A stretch of 64,000 nt of DNA from G963677085 sp963677085 (GTDB lineage Bacteria; Planctomycetota; Planctomycetia; Pirellulales; Thermoguttaceae): positions 372,001-436,000 of the forward strand of contig CAXXFH010000006.1 of assembly GCA_963677085.2 (NCBI GenBank). The letters run 5' to 3'. This document shows positions 7,180 through 16,775 of this stretch, piece after piece; the stretch's first letter is position 1; each line of letters begins with the position of its first letter. Both the position numbers and the translations under genes were made by a program. Below the pieces are notes generated by a model. It worked only from the letters and a program-made list of their open reading frames with translations. It did not search any database and had not been told where the DNA came from.

Positions 7180-8604
7180 TTATGACGCCGGTTTGTCGCG
7201 CGATGCCAATGGCGGCGTGTCGAGGAATCGCAGCGAATTGATTAGTTTAGTGTCGGCGTCGGCGAAACGCTCGACAAAATCCTTCTCAATGGTGAAGGCA
7301 AACACGGCGCGGTGGCCGTGGCGGTCGGTGAGCAAATAGTAGTTCCATTGCATCGGGGCCTTTACGGTCTTTTCTGCGATCGTGTTTTCCACTTCGCCGT
7401 GGACGATTACGCGGTAGACCTGGTAGTCGGCTTCATTGCCGAACTCGCTGACGCGAACGAACTCGCCGAAATTTTTTCCCAGGCCACGCTGAATGTCGGC
7501 CTGAAACTGCGACAACGCAATGCGCTGGCCCGGTTCGAGTTTCCGGAGGGTGGAGACATTGCAGTAGGCAAGCGGCTCGCCACGGTCGATCAGTTGGAGA
7601 ACGGCCAAGCCGTCGCGGTCGCGGGTGACATACCAACGGCGGTCGTGTCGAAATTGCCAATCGCCGTCGTTCGCTTCATAGGACAATTGCAGCAATTCCG
7701 GCGTGGGTTCAACCGGCATGTTGGCGAGGGCCTTGTCGGTGAGTCGGGTGTCTTCTGTGGCATCCGTGATCGTCATCTGAAGGCGTGCCACCACGTCTAA
7801 GCCAAACCCAACGTGCCCGATGTCGCGTTGTTCGTTGACTAGGATTCCAAACCAATCGATCCGTCGTCGCTTACGATCGAAGCGGTAGCGACCTTTAATC
7901 TGAAGGGTTGTGCTGACGCCGTTTCGGGCACCGTCGACTTTGCCTTGCAGCTCGACGATTGCCATGGGGTCGGTGGTTGTGGCGTCGGTGGTCGTGGGGT
8001 CGGTGGCCTTCGTCAGGGTGCAGTCGACGTCGACACTGGCTGCGGCATCGATGCCCAGCAGGGCAATCATTACCTTTTCGTCGACAGGCCAACTCTGCCC
8101 GACCGCTACCGGCTTTGTCGGCAACAGGGCATCGAGCACCAGGCTGTTACCCAAGACGTCGATCAGTTCTAGCTCGTCGCGTGTCAATGTGCCCTTGGGA
8201 GAAAACAGCTTGGTTTTTGGCAACTGCACCTCGGCGCCGACGAGCATGCGTTCCGGGCGGAGTTTCGGCTTGAGGCCGTCGTCGCCGACCTTGATCACGG
8301 CGTCGACCAACGTGTAGTCTCGGATCGAACGCCATAGTTGGCTTTTGGCGTCGGGGACCGCCAGAGTGCGTTCGTCGTATCGCAACTTGCAGACGACACT
8401 CATTTTGGTGCGTTCGATCTTGCCGTCGACAACACCTTTGCGGTCGCCGCCAACTTCCAGCAGGCCTGTCACGCAATCGGTTTGGCCCGGCCGACGCCCA
8501 CTGTGCAGATCATACGTTTCCGCGCCGAGCGTTCTGGCCGGAATGGCGGCAACGCTCCACAGGAGCAGAACGGGAAGAATGCTGGGGCGTATGATCGGCT
8601 TCAT
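7180..8604 (-). CDS. Exported protein of unknown function
   Basis: A 474-aa protein I do not recognise. From the ATG at 8604 the N-terminus is MKPIIRPSILPVLLLWSVAA, then IPARTLGA, a standard Sec signal peptide with likely cleavage after an A-x-A-type site. An in-frame ATG 18 bases upstream adds six residues and is less likely. The mature part is soluble. It contains a Thr/Asp-rich repeat (ATDPTTTDATTTDP) near residue 210 and a C-terminal third that looks like a separate domain (WYVTRDRDGLAVLQL to LINSLRFL). This type of long secreted protein is common in planctomycetes. No operon partners are visible, and divergent non-coding DNA separates it from the sigma factor gene. Confidence 0.8.
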   Translation of the reverse strand: MKPIIRPSILPVLLLWSVAAIPARTLGAETYDLHSGRRPGQTDCVTGLLEVGGDRKGVVDGKIERTKMSVVCKLRYDERTLAVPDAKSQLWRSIRDYTLVDAVIKVGDDGLKPKLRPERMLVGAEVQLPKTKLFSPKGTLTRDELELIDVLGNSLVLDALLPTKPVAVGQSWPVDEKVMIALLGIDAAASVDVDCTLTKATDPTTTDATTTDPMAIVELQGKVDGARNGVSTTLQIKGRYRFDRKRRRIDWFGILVNEQRDIGHVGFGLDVVARLQMTITDATEDTRLTDKALANMPVEPTPELLQLSYEANDGDWQFRHDRRWYVTRDRDGLAVLQLIDRGEPLAYCNVSTLRKLEPGQRIALSQFQADIQRGLGKNFGEFVRVSEFGNEADYQVYRVIVHGEVENTIAEKTVKAPMQWNYYLLTDRHGHRAVFAFTIEKDFVERFADADTKLINSLRFLDTPPLASRDKPAS

Positions 8605-9281
8605 GGCAACGGGCTCACGCATGCGAGTAAGTTTGTTGGTGTCCGCAACGTCAATGGATCGGCCAACCCTCGCAGGACCAAAACTGGGCGTCCAGGCCTG
8701 CGTAATCGTTCAATCGACGCATTGCGACCGGAAAATTCATTCGAAACGGTCGTCGGTCGTGCGCGTTCGCCGCAGGTTGCAGTCTAGGAAAATCGCGCGA
8801 GATGGGTGGTGGGGCGTGGGTTGTCGGCGCAAAGTCTGTAACCTTGCTGGGTGTCGCGGCGTCCAATAGTGTGCCGAAGATGTTCCCCTCGAAAGGAGTG
8901 GTCTCGTCGGTGGTGGATGTCGACACGAAAAGGTCTGGCATCACCTGCTGAAGGATTTTTTTGGCAACCCTCGCTGTGCGAACTGCGTAAACAGAAAGGT
9001 TTTGGCTCCGGCGTCCCAGGTAAATAGACCGCAAGATTGGACGGTATTCATACGGCACTTTAGGGTGGAAGATGTGGGAGACACGTGGTTTGTGCCGTAA
9101 TTTATGCAACCCGGGGCTGTCAAAACTCGCGGCATTCGCTATACTGGACGCCAGGCCGTAGGGCAGTGAGGTTACCGTGGCCGGTCACCGAAGGCCGCCA
9201 GGACCCTTGGTCGCAGGTTTTTGTCGTTGAACGATTCGGCGGCGGACAGAGTCCGAACTTGCGATGAGGATAGGATCTCCG
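8605..9281. other. Divergent intergenic region with a sigma-factor promoter
   Basis: This 677-base gap lies between the divergent secreted-protein and sigma-factor genes. Frames within it (for example minus strand 8651-9109) have no family resemblance and I do not call them. A good housekeeping-type promoter lies at 9117-9145. I see no repeats of the major families here. Confidence 0.6.
9117..9145 (+). promoter_or_regulatory. Sigma-70-type promoter for the sigma factor gene
   Basis: CTGTCA (9117-9122) and TATACT (9140-9145) are separated by 17 bases. They match the consensus at four and five of six bases. The predicted start near 9152 gives a leader of about 130 bases. Confidence 0.6.
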
Positions 9282-10955
9282 ATGCACACTGATTACATGA
9301 ATCCCGCGATTCGTCAATTACGCGACCAGCAGGTTCGCTTCGCTCCTCGGGAGAAGAAGATCGAACAGGTCAATCAGGCTGAGAAGTTGATTGGCGAGCT
9401 CGATCCGAAGCGGACATACACCTATGAGTACCTTTGTTTCCGCGTGACGAACTACCGTCCGGAGGCCTATCCCGACCTCAAGATGGATGGTAACGAAGCG
9501 CAGCACGATCTGCGGTTGTTTGTCGAGGACGTTTCTGATGCCGCCGATGTTCCGGCTGGTTCGGCCGGGGAACGCGTGATGACGGTCGAGGAGTTGGCCA
9601 AGCGGTTTCGGGTTTCCACGAAGACCATTTCCCGCTGGCGGCGTCAGGGGTTGGTTAGCCGGCGTTTCGTTCTCGATGGTCGAAAGCGGGTAGGGTTTCT
9701 GCAGAGTAGCGTCGATCGCTTCATCGAGAAGAATCCCGAACGCATTCGGCGTGGCACTCAGTTCAGTCAACTGACTGACGAGGAGCGATCGGCCATTATC
9801 GATCGCGCACGGCGACTCGCCCGGGCGGGGGGGTGTCCTGCCGACGTGACTAAGCGTCTTGCCCGCAGGACGGGCCGCAGTGCGGAGACAATCCGCTACA
9901 CGCTGAAGCAGCACGACCAGGATCACCCGGAGCAGGCGATCTTCCCCGACAACCACGGTCCCTTGCGGCAGGAAACCAAACGCAAGGTTTACCAGCAATA
10001 TCACCGTGGGGAATCGGTCGAGGTGCTTGCGCGTCGGTTCTGCCGGACCCGCACCAGTATCTATCGCATTATTGCGGAGATGCGGGCGCAGCGGATTATG
10101 GAGCTGCCGCTGGACTTCATTCCCAATGAGCAGTTTCCGCGGATTCGGTCGCAGAAGACCGAGCGGGCCGTGCTGGGGCCGATGCCGCCGGGAGACCCGG
10201 CGCCGAAAAAACCGCGTTTACCCAGTGGTTTGCCGCCGTATCTGGCCAGCCTCTACGAGGTGCCGTTGTTGAATCGCGAGCAGGAGGCGCACCTGTTTCG
10301 GCGGATGAATTACCTGAAGTTCAAGGCCGCCAGGCTCCGCGAACAGTTGGATCCGGCGAAGCCCAAGAGTGGGTTGATGGACCAGATCGAACGGCTGTAT
10401 GACGACGCCGTGGCGATGAAAAATCAAATCATCCGGGCCAATCTGCGGCTGGTGGTGTCGATCGCCAAGCGCCACGTGGGGCCCACGGAGAACTTTTTCG
10501 AGTTGGTCAGCGACGGTAATATGTCGCTGATGCGGGCGGTGGAGAAGTTCGATTTTGCTCGCGGAAATAAGTTCAGTACCTATGCCAGTTGGGCGATAAT
10601 GAAGAATTTCGCCCGCACAATTCCCGACGAGCACCGCCAGCGCGACCGTTTCCGCACTTCGCATGCGGAGATGTTCACGACGACTCAGGACGATCGGACC
10701 GACCAGTTCGAGCAGGAGTCGGCGCAGATCCAGCGGGAGGCGCAGGTTGAAAAAATTCTCGACCGGCTTGACGAACGCGAACAGAAGATTATTATTAGGC
10801 GTTTCGGCTTGCGACGCGGGCAGGAACCGCTCACACTCAAGCAGGTAGGTGCCGAGCTTGGGGTGACGAAAGAGCGGATTCGCCAGATCGAGGCGCGTGC
10901 CCTAAGCAAGCTCCGGAAGGCGGTCGAAGAGGAAAAGATCGACTTTCCTGGATAA
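9282..10955 (+). CDS. Sigma-70 family RNA polymerase sigma factor with N-terminal HTH domains
   Basis: A 557-aa sigma factor. The C-terminal half has region 1.2 (about 316-357), region 2 (about 383-461, with NLRLVVSIAKRHVG, FDFARGNKFSTYASWAIMKNFAR) and region 4 (about 490-550, LTLKQVGAELGVTKERIRQIEARAL). Region 3 is essentially absent: only about 30 acidic, Gln-rich residues join regions 2 and 4. The N-terminal half carries a MerR/excisionase-like helix-turn-helix at about 99-155 (MTVEELAKRFRVSTKTISRW) and two further HTH-like segments at about 165-212 and 233-273. I chose ATG 9282 because AGGA lies six bases upstream. A hairpin terminator follows. Its regulon is unknown. Confidence 0.92.
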   Translation: MHTDYMNPAIRQLRDQQVRFAPREKKIEQVNQAEKLIGELDPKRTYTYEYLCFRVTNYRPEAYPDLKMDGNEAQHDLRLFVEDVSDAADVPAGSAGERVMTVEELAKRFRVSTKTISRWRRQGLVSRRFVLDGRKRVGFLQSSVDRFIEKNPERIRRGTQFSQLTDEERSAIIDRARRLARAGGCPADVTKRLARRTGRSAETIRYTLKQHDQDHPEQAIFPDNHGPLRQETKRKVYQQYHRGESVEVLARRFCRTRTSIYRIIAEMRAQRIMELPLDFIPNEQFPRIRSQKTERAVLGPMPPGDPAPKKPRLPSGLPPYLASLYEVPLLNREQEAHLFRRMNYLKFKAARLREQLDPAKPKSGLMDQIERLYDDAVAMKNQIIRANLRLVVSIAKRHVGPTENFFELVSDGNMSLMRAVEKFDFARGNKFSTYASWAIMKNFARTIPDEHRQRDRFRTSHAEMFTTTQDDRTDQFEQESAQIQREAQVEKILDRLDEREQKIIIRRFGLRRGQEPLTLKQVGAELGVTKERIRQIEARALSKLRKAVEEEKIDFPG

Positions 10956-10985
10956 AGCCGGTGTAAAAGGACGAAACCGAATGGA

Positions 10986-11020
10986 GACCGTCGGGCTGGC
11001 CCGAGCCGACCCGACGGTTT
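10986..11020 (+). terminator. Hairpin terminator after the sigma factor gene
   Basis: GACCGTCGGG pairs with CCCGACGGTT, with a 14-base loop that itself contains GGC/GCC. A short T-rich run (TTTCT) follows. Confidence 0.55.
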
Positions 11021-11304
11021 CTAACTTCATCCAGGTGGTCCCAGCGAGGGGTTTGCGCTCCGCGATGGGAACTTTGTGGCTGCTCCTGTGTTGTGGCGGT
11101 GGCGAGGCGTTTGTGTCCTTGCTTTGTCGCGTGCGGGAGGTGAGGTCCGGATGATTTGGGAGCTGCCGTGGCAGCTCTGTCGCTCCCTGGGGGCGCTGGA
11201 GGTATTCGTTCATCAAGGTAGGAAGCTAGCGGTCGCCCGTTGGTGGCATGCCCGCCGATTTGCAGAATCGGCGGGGGGTCGTTATCATTTCCGCCCTATC
11301 CCCC

Positions 11305-11332
11305 TTGCGTGGTCTGGGAGGTTGGATATATT
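11305..11332 (+). promoter_or_regulatory. Promoter of the tRNA-tuf cluster
   Basis: TTGCGT (11305-11310) and TATATT (11327-11332) are 16 bases apart. Transcription would start about 20 bases before the first tRNA. Confidence 0.5.
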
Positions 11333-11359
11333 AAGAGGTTCGCGTAGTGGGCACGACCG

Positions 11360-11432
11360 GCTAGCGTAGCTCAATCGGCAGAGCAGCTGATTTGTAATCA
11401 GCAGGTTGTGGGTTCAAGTCCCTCCGCTAGCT
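11360..11432 (+). tRNA. tRNA-Thr (anticodon TGT)
   Basis: Acceptor arms GCTAGCG (11360-11366) and CGCTAGC (11425-11431) pair perfectly, with discriminator T. The anticodon stem-loop GCTGA-TTTGTAA-TCAGC gives TGT, and the T arm contains GGTTCAAGTCC. No CCA is encoded. It is the first of four tRNA genes before tuf, the same Thr-Tyr-Gly-Thr order as the tufB locus of enteric bacteria. Confidence 0.97.
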
Positions 11433-11545
11433 CGTAAGAGACTCCCCTGGTTTTTTCGTGCGATGGATGGCTTGGGTGTCTGTCGCGGAGGCAAGAGGCC
11501 GGCGAGGGTCACGGGTGACCAGCTTCAGGCGAGGATGTATAGCGA

Positions 11546-11627
11546 GGGGGGTTTCCCGAGCGGTCAAAGGGGTCAGACTGTAAATCTGATGGCAATGCCT
11601 TCGCAGGTTCGAATCCTGCACCCCCCA
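11546..11627 (+). tRNA. tRNA-Tyr (anticodon GTA)
   Basis: Acceptor arms GGGGGGT (11546-11552) and ACCCCCC (11620-11626), discriminator A. The anticodon loop CTGTAAA in stem TCAGA/TCTGA gives GTA. It has a class II long variable arm (TGGCAATGCCTTC) and T arm GCAGGTTCGAATCCTGC. No CCA is encoded. Confidence 0.97.
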
Positions 11628-11709
11628 TTTCCCTCGTCGTTGAAGTTCACGGCCGCCGCAAGGTAACTTGTCAGCCCGATGGTAGACGGTTGTTGTTCAC
11701 AAGAGGAGC

Positions 11710-11780
11710 GCGGGTGTAGCTCAACGGTAGAGCTGTAGCCTTCCAAGCTACTGACGAGGGTTCGACTCCCTTCACCCGCT
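11710..11780 (+). tRNA. tRNA-Gly (anticodon TCC)
   Basis: Acceptor arms GCGGGTG (11710-11716) and CACCCGC (11773-11779), discriminator T. Anticodon stem GTAGC/GCTAC encloses CTTCCAA, giving TCC. T loop GGTTCGACTCC. No CCA is encoded. Confidence 0.97.
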
Positions 11781-11976
11781 TTGTCGGGTGAATGTGTGGA
11801 AACGCTCGGTGGGAGGCTGCCGGGAGCGGTTGTTGCCGGCGAGGCGGTTGGTTGTTGCCTCGGTGGCGGAGTTGGGTTGTGGGGAAGAGTGGAGAGGCTG
11901 AGGCATTCACCGACCGCGCGAGTGCGATTTGTTGTTGGCGTACTCGGCCCGGGAGCCAAGGCAGAGGCGAGTGTTG

Positions 11977-12049
<73 letters not shown>

Positions 12050-12147
12050 CTTGTGTTGGCCGGTCCAGATAATTGATGTTGTCAGAAAAAAGTGGTCCGT
12101 CCAGGTTCATCCGAACTACCCGCTTGATTTAAGACCAGGGAGAAAGA

Positions 12148-13347
<1,200 letters not shown>

Positions 13348-13369
13348 GATCAGCGTAAGTTAACGATGC

Positions 13370-13445
13370 AGGGGTGTAGCTCAATTGGTAGAGCACCGGT
13401 CTCCAAAACCGGGGGTTGGGAGTTCAAGTCCCCCCGCCCCTGCCA
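13370..13445 (+). tRNA. tRNA-Trp (anticodon CCA), 3' CCA encoded
   Basis: Acceptor arms AGGGGTG (13370-13376) and CGCCCCT (13435-13441), discriminator G, then an encoded CCA at 13443-13445. The anticodon loop CTCCAAA in CCGGT/ACCGG gives CCA. It lies between tuf and secE, a common bacterial arrangement. It is the only tRNA of the five here with a genomic CCA. Confidence 0.97.
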
Positions 13446-13494
13446 TAAAACAATATTGACGGATGGCTTGGCACGGCCTCGGTGGGCGGTGCGG

Positions 13495-13941
13495 ATGCCA
13501 CGGGAGATGGTCGCAGCGGTGGGCGCCTTTTTTCAAGAGCTCGTTCAGGTTGGGATCTATAAGCGCAGTCAAGGGCGCGTTACCCGACAGGTTACTTTCG
13601 CCGCGTTGGCGGTGGTTGTTACGTTGGGTATGTGGCGGCTGCATATCGTGATGAACACCTGGCGGGTGGTCAACACGATGCCTGGTATCCAGTATTGGAT
13701 GCCGGGGCTGTTGCTGCTGGCGCTGTTTTGGGTGGCTTATCGGGTTGTCAATTTGCCTGCCTTTGCCGATTTCCTGATTGCCGTTGAAGCGGAAATGAAC
13801 AAGGTCTCCTGGCCCACGCGAACCGAGTTGTTTCGGGCGTCGATGGTGGTGCTGTTTACCATCTTCTTCCTGGCGATTGTCCTGGCGACTTTCGATTTCG
13901 GGTGGCGGATCTTGTTCACGAAGGTTCTCCGGATCTTTTAA
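13495..13941 (+). CDS. secE: Protein translocase subunit SecE
   Basis: SecE (148 aa), an essential component of the SecYEG channel. It has three predicted membrane segments, at about residues 34-54, 62-84 and 120-142. The conserved SecE motif AEMNKVSWPTRTELFRAS precedes the last one. Three segments rather than one is the form also found in enteric bacteria. The frame is open back into the tRNA-Trp gene. I chose ATG 13495, with ATG 13507 as an alternative; neither has a strong ribosome binding site. nusG follows. Confidence 0.92.
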   Translation: MPREMVAAVGAFFQELVQVGIYKRSQGRVTRQVTFAALAVVVTLGMWRLHIVMNTWRVVNTMPGIQYWMPGLLLLALFWVAYRVVNLPAFADFLIAVEAEMNKVSWPTRTELFRASMVVLFTIFFLAIVLATFDFGWRILFTKVLRIF

Positions 13942-14196
13942 GCAGACAGATACGCGTTGGTGGGCGATGGGTGCCCAGGGTTCTCGTGGTGAGGTTGCTC
14001 TGGGGTGAAGTCGTCTGGCAGAGTTGGAGAAGCTTTTTAAGGTCAAAACGAAGACAACTTGCCGTTTTGTGAGGCGAAAGCCAGGGGTCGTCGTGAAGCA
14101 TGGCCCGGCCATTTGGCAAGCTGTTCGTCGGGCGATCCTAGGTTAGTTCCGAAACGTACTTCGTGGCCTGTCGAACATCCACTAGGGAAAGTCCTC
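13942..14196 (+). other. secE-nusG gap containing leader motif B
   Basis: A 255-base gap. Bases 14057-14185 are the first copy of motif B, described separately. The preceding part has a GGGCGATGGGTGCCC hairpin-like segment (about 13962-13976) and no gene. Confidence 0.6.
14057..14185 (+). promoter_or_regulatory. Structured leader motif B, copy 1 (upstream of nusG)
   Basis: This element aligns with 55613-55737 over about 125 bases with few gaps. Shared blocks are CTTxCCGTTTT, GAAGCAYGGCCCGGC, GGCAAG, TCGGxCGATCCT and CATCMACTAG. An outer stem CTTGCC (14058-14063) / GGCAAG (14115-14120) encloses a hairpin GGGTC/GGCCC. It ends at the start of the nusG Shine-Dalgarno AGGGA (14184-14188), so folding could affect nusG translation. 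This is an inference from two copies. Confidence 0.55.
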
Positions 14197-15009
14197 GTGA
14201 CAGACGCAGCAAACAATCCGGTCGATCAGCCGCAGCGGCCGAACGAGCAGGACGCCGAGGCGCTGGCTCCGCAGGCAGAGATGTCCCCGGACGCAGCGAC
14301 TGCGTCGGAGGATTCGGCGGAACCGGTGGCCGAAACGACTCCGGCGAGCGAAGTGCCAGCCGAGGAATCGACGCCGACGGATGTTGCCGAGCAGTCGCCC
14401 GCGGCAGAGGGCGATGCGGCGGCGGAAGCGGAGGCTTCGGCCGAGGAGAAGGCTTCCGAGGAGGAGGCACCGGCGGTCAATATGGATTGGTACATCCTCA
14501 AGGTGCAGAGCAACCGTGAGGATTCGATCCGCGAAGGCTTGTTGCGGCGCGTGAAAATTGCCGGTTTGGAACATTTTTTCGGCGACATCATCGTGCCGAT
14601 CGAAAAGGTTACGGAATTCAAGGGCGGCAAGAAGCGGGTGATGAAGCGCAAGCTTTACCCGGGCTACATTGTCGTCAACATGGAAATCAACGACGATACT
14701 TGGTTCTTGGTTCGCGAGACCCCGGGGATCGGCGACTTCACTGGGGCGGCGGGGACGCCGACGCCGATGTTGCCGCACGAGGTCGCCCGGATTAAGACCA
14801 CCCAGGAAGAGAAGACCGAGGAACAGCCAAAGCTGAAGATTGGGTTCCAGCCTGGGGATCAGGTGAAGATCAACGAGGGGACGTTCGAGAATTTCGAGGG
14901 CGAGGTGGAGAGTATCGACGAGACCAACGGTCAGGTCACGGTGATGATCAACATCTTCGGCCGCAGCACGCCCGTCACCCTGGAATACTGGCAAGTAGAA
15001 GCGGTGTAG
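14197..15009 (+). CDS. nusG: Transcription antitermination factor NusG with acidic N-terminal extension
   Basis: NusG (270 aa) binds RNA polymerase and modulates elongation and Rho action. The NGN domain begins at about residue 96 (MDWYILKVQSNRED) with RKLYPGYIVVNME, and the KOW domain starts near 215 (FQPGDQVKINEGTFENFEGEVE). Residues 1-95 form an extra acidic, Ala/Glu/Pro-rich, probably disordered segment. I chose GTG 14197 with AGGGAAAG upstream. An internal ATG at 14482 would give ordinary-length NusG, with GAGGAGG 14 bases upstream, so a second short product is possible. It lies in the order secE, nusG, rplK. Confidence 0.93.
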   Translation: MTDAANNPVDQPQRPNEQDAEALAPQAEMSPDAATASEDSAEPVAETTPASEVPAEESTPTDVAEQSPAAEGDAAAEAEASAEEKASEEEAPAVNMDWYILKVQSNREDSIREGLLRRVKIAGLEHFFGDIIVPIEKVTEFKGGKKRVMKRKLYPGYIVVNMEINDDTWFLVRETPGIGDFTGAAGTPTPMLPHEVARIKTTQEEKTEEQPKLKIGFQPGDQVKINEGTFENFEGEVESIDETNGQVTVMINIFGRSTPVTLEYWQVEAV

Positions 15010-15087
15010 TGTGGGGGAGTCTCCCGCGCCGCCGCCAGATCCGAGACACACGGCCTCTGGCCCGATAATCAACCACACAGACGACTG

Positions 15088-15516
15088 ATGGCAAAACAAC
15101 TGCAAGGCGAAGTGAAGTTTCAGGTTCCCGGGGGTCAGGCGACTCCGGCTCCACCGGTTGGTACCGCGTTGGGGCGTTATGGAATTAACCTGGGGCAGTT
15201 TGTGCAGCAATTCAACGATCGCACGAAGGACGCCGGTGGGATGCCCATTCCGGTAGTGGTGCGCGTTTATAACGACCGAAGTTTCGAGTTCGTAACGAAG
15301 AGCCCTCCTGCGGCCGCCTTGCTGAAGAAGGCTGCTGGAATCGCAAAGGGTTCGGGAGTGCCGAATCGCGACAAGGTTGGCACGGTGACGATCGCCCAGA
15401 TCGACGAAATCGTGAAGCTTAAGATGGAAGACCTCAATGCCCGCAATCTGGAGCATGCCCGGCACCTGATTGAAGGTACCGCGCGAAGTATGGGGTTGGA
15501 GGTTGCAGAGGAGTAG
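15088..15516 (+). CDS. rplK: 50S ribosomal protein L11
   Basis: L11 (142 aa) binds the GTPase-associated centre of 23S rRNA. Typical features are KFQVPGGQATPAPPVGTALG at the N-terminus and the C-terminal RNA-binding part (KSPPAAALLKKAAG, MEDLNARNLEHARHLIEGTARSMG). The usual order nusG, rplK, rplA is kept. Confidence 0.98.
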   Translation: MAKQLQGEVKFQVPGGQATPAPPVGTALGRYGINLGQFVQQFNDRTKDAGGMPIPVVVRVYNDRSFEFVTKSPPAAALLKKAAGIAKGSGVPNRDKVGTVTIAQIDEIVKLKMEDLNARNLEHARHLIEGTARSMGLEVAEE

Positions 15517-15540
15517 TGCTCCGTTACTTTCGTTGACGGG

Positions 15541-15716
15541 TTGGGTGCCAGTGGCGGTTTGTTCGCCGCTGTCGCAGCAAGGGCGGGCGAACTGCCCATG
15601 ACACCCGTCAATCGTAAGTTGCCCGTTAATCGAAAGTCGGCCATCAATTGAAAGTTGACGGCGGACTAGTTGCCCGAAAGTCGCCACCGACCGCGGGCGC
15701 GAAAGTTACTTTCGCG
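15541..15716. repeat. Inverted repeats in the rplK-rplA gap
   Basis: TTGACGGGTTGGGTGCCAGTGG near 15533-15554 and CCCATGACACCCGTCAAT near 15596-15613 form a long imperfect inverted repeat of the GGGTGCCA family. A second hairpin, CGCGAAAG-TTA-CTTTCGCG at 15698-15716, is 8 bp and perfect. This 253-base gap is longer than usual between rplK and rplA and carries no gene. Confidence 0.65.
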
Positions 15717-15769
15717 TAGAGCCGGCCCTCGAGCCGGTCGCTGCGGCAGACTAGAAAGCAGATGCCACT

Positions 15770-16453
15770 ATGGCGAAACAATCGAAGCGTTTGAGTGAAT
15801 TGGCGAAGAAGGCGCCAGGCAAGGAGATGTTGCCGCTGGAAGAAGCGGTAACACTGCTGAAAACCTTCAACAACACCAAATTCGACCAATCGGTCGAAGT
15901 CGCCATGCGATTGGGAGTCGATCCGAAGCAGGCCGATCAGATCGTGCGTAGCTCGATCGTGCTGCCGCATGGTATCGGTCGAACACTCCGCGTGGTGGTC
16001 TTTGCCAAGGGCGACAAGGCCGACGAAGCGCGTGAGGCCGGTGCCGATGAGGTGGGTGGCGAAGAAATGGCCGCCAAGATCAAAGACGGATGGACCGACT
16101 TCGACGTCTGTATCGCAGCCCCGGATATGATGGGCTTGGTCGGACCGCTGGGACGTATTCTCGGTCCTCGCGGCCTGATGCCTTCGCCGCGGGCGGGGAC
16201 TGTTACGCCGGATGTCGGCAAAGTGATCCATGAGTACAAGGCCGGTAAGGTCGAGTTCCGTAACGACGCCGGCGGTAACGTGCATGCCGTGGTCGGGAAG
16301 CTCAGCTTCGACGAAGCGAAACTCACCGAAAACATCCGCACCTTCATTAACTTCGTGGTCGGGCTGAAACCGGCCGCTGTAAAAGGGCAGTATGTGAAGG
16401 GGATTGCCATCAGTGCGACGATGAGCCCCGGCGTTCGTGTTCAACCACTCTAG
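15770..16453 (+). CDS. rplA: 50S ribosomal protein L1
   Basis: L1 (227 aa) forms the L1 stalk of the large subunit and in many bacteria represses its own operon. Characteristic segments are FDQSVEVAMRLGVDPKQADQ, LPHGIGR, GPLGRILGPRGLMPSPRAGTV and VVGLKPAAVKGQYVKG. Family length and position after rplK. Confidence 0.98.
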   Translation: MAKQSKRLSELAKKAPGKEMLPLEEAVTLLKTFNNTKFDQSVEVAMRLGVDPKQADQIVRSSIVLPHGIGRTLRVVVFAKGDKADEAREAGADEVGGEEMAAKIKDGWTDFDVCIAAPDMMGLVGPLGRILGPRGLMPSPRAGTVTPDVGKVIHEYKAGKVEFRNDAGGNVHAVVGKLSFDEAKLTENIRTFINFVVGLKPAAVKGQYVKGIAISATMSPGVRVQPL

Positions 16454-16775
16454 TAAGGCGCGGCTCGTGGGCTGAGGAGATTGGCGTACGGGGCGAGAAC
16501 TAGTGACAACCACCCCCCGGTTTCCGAAGACCAGCTTCCGCGAGATAAGTAACCAAAATACGATTGGCACGATTCGGGGAATTTAATACCAGGCGACCGC
16601 CGTTGGCAACGACGGCCAAGCGGCTGAAGAGTTTCCTCGCATCGGGCAGTTTTTCCGAAATACACCAGCCAGAAACATAACTCGTCTAGCGGCATGCCCA
16701 CACCGTTGCCCGCGTGGTGGGAGGTAAGGGCGTTGTTCCGCTAGGGGCGTTGCTTTGGAAGGGTCTGACGAACAG
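16454..16775 (+). other. rplA-rplJ gap with possible L10 leader structure
   Basis: A 322-base gap without a gene. CTAGCGG (16686-16692) and CCGCTAG (16738-16744) pair perfectly and enclose a CCCAC/GTGGG stem, directly before the rplJ ribosome binding site. Bacterial rplJ leaders commonly carry an L10(L12)4 binding structure; this location fits, but I cannot verify the kink-turn consensus by eye. Confidence 0.4.

Larger units (their letters stand above)
10956..11359. other. Gap between sigma factor and tRNA cluster
   Basis: This 404-base gap holds a hairpin terminator at 10986-11020 and a tRNA promoter at 11305-11332. Between them I see no gene and no repeat of the main families. Confidence 0.6.
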
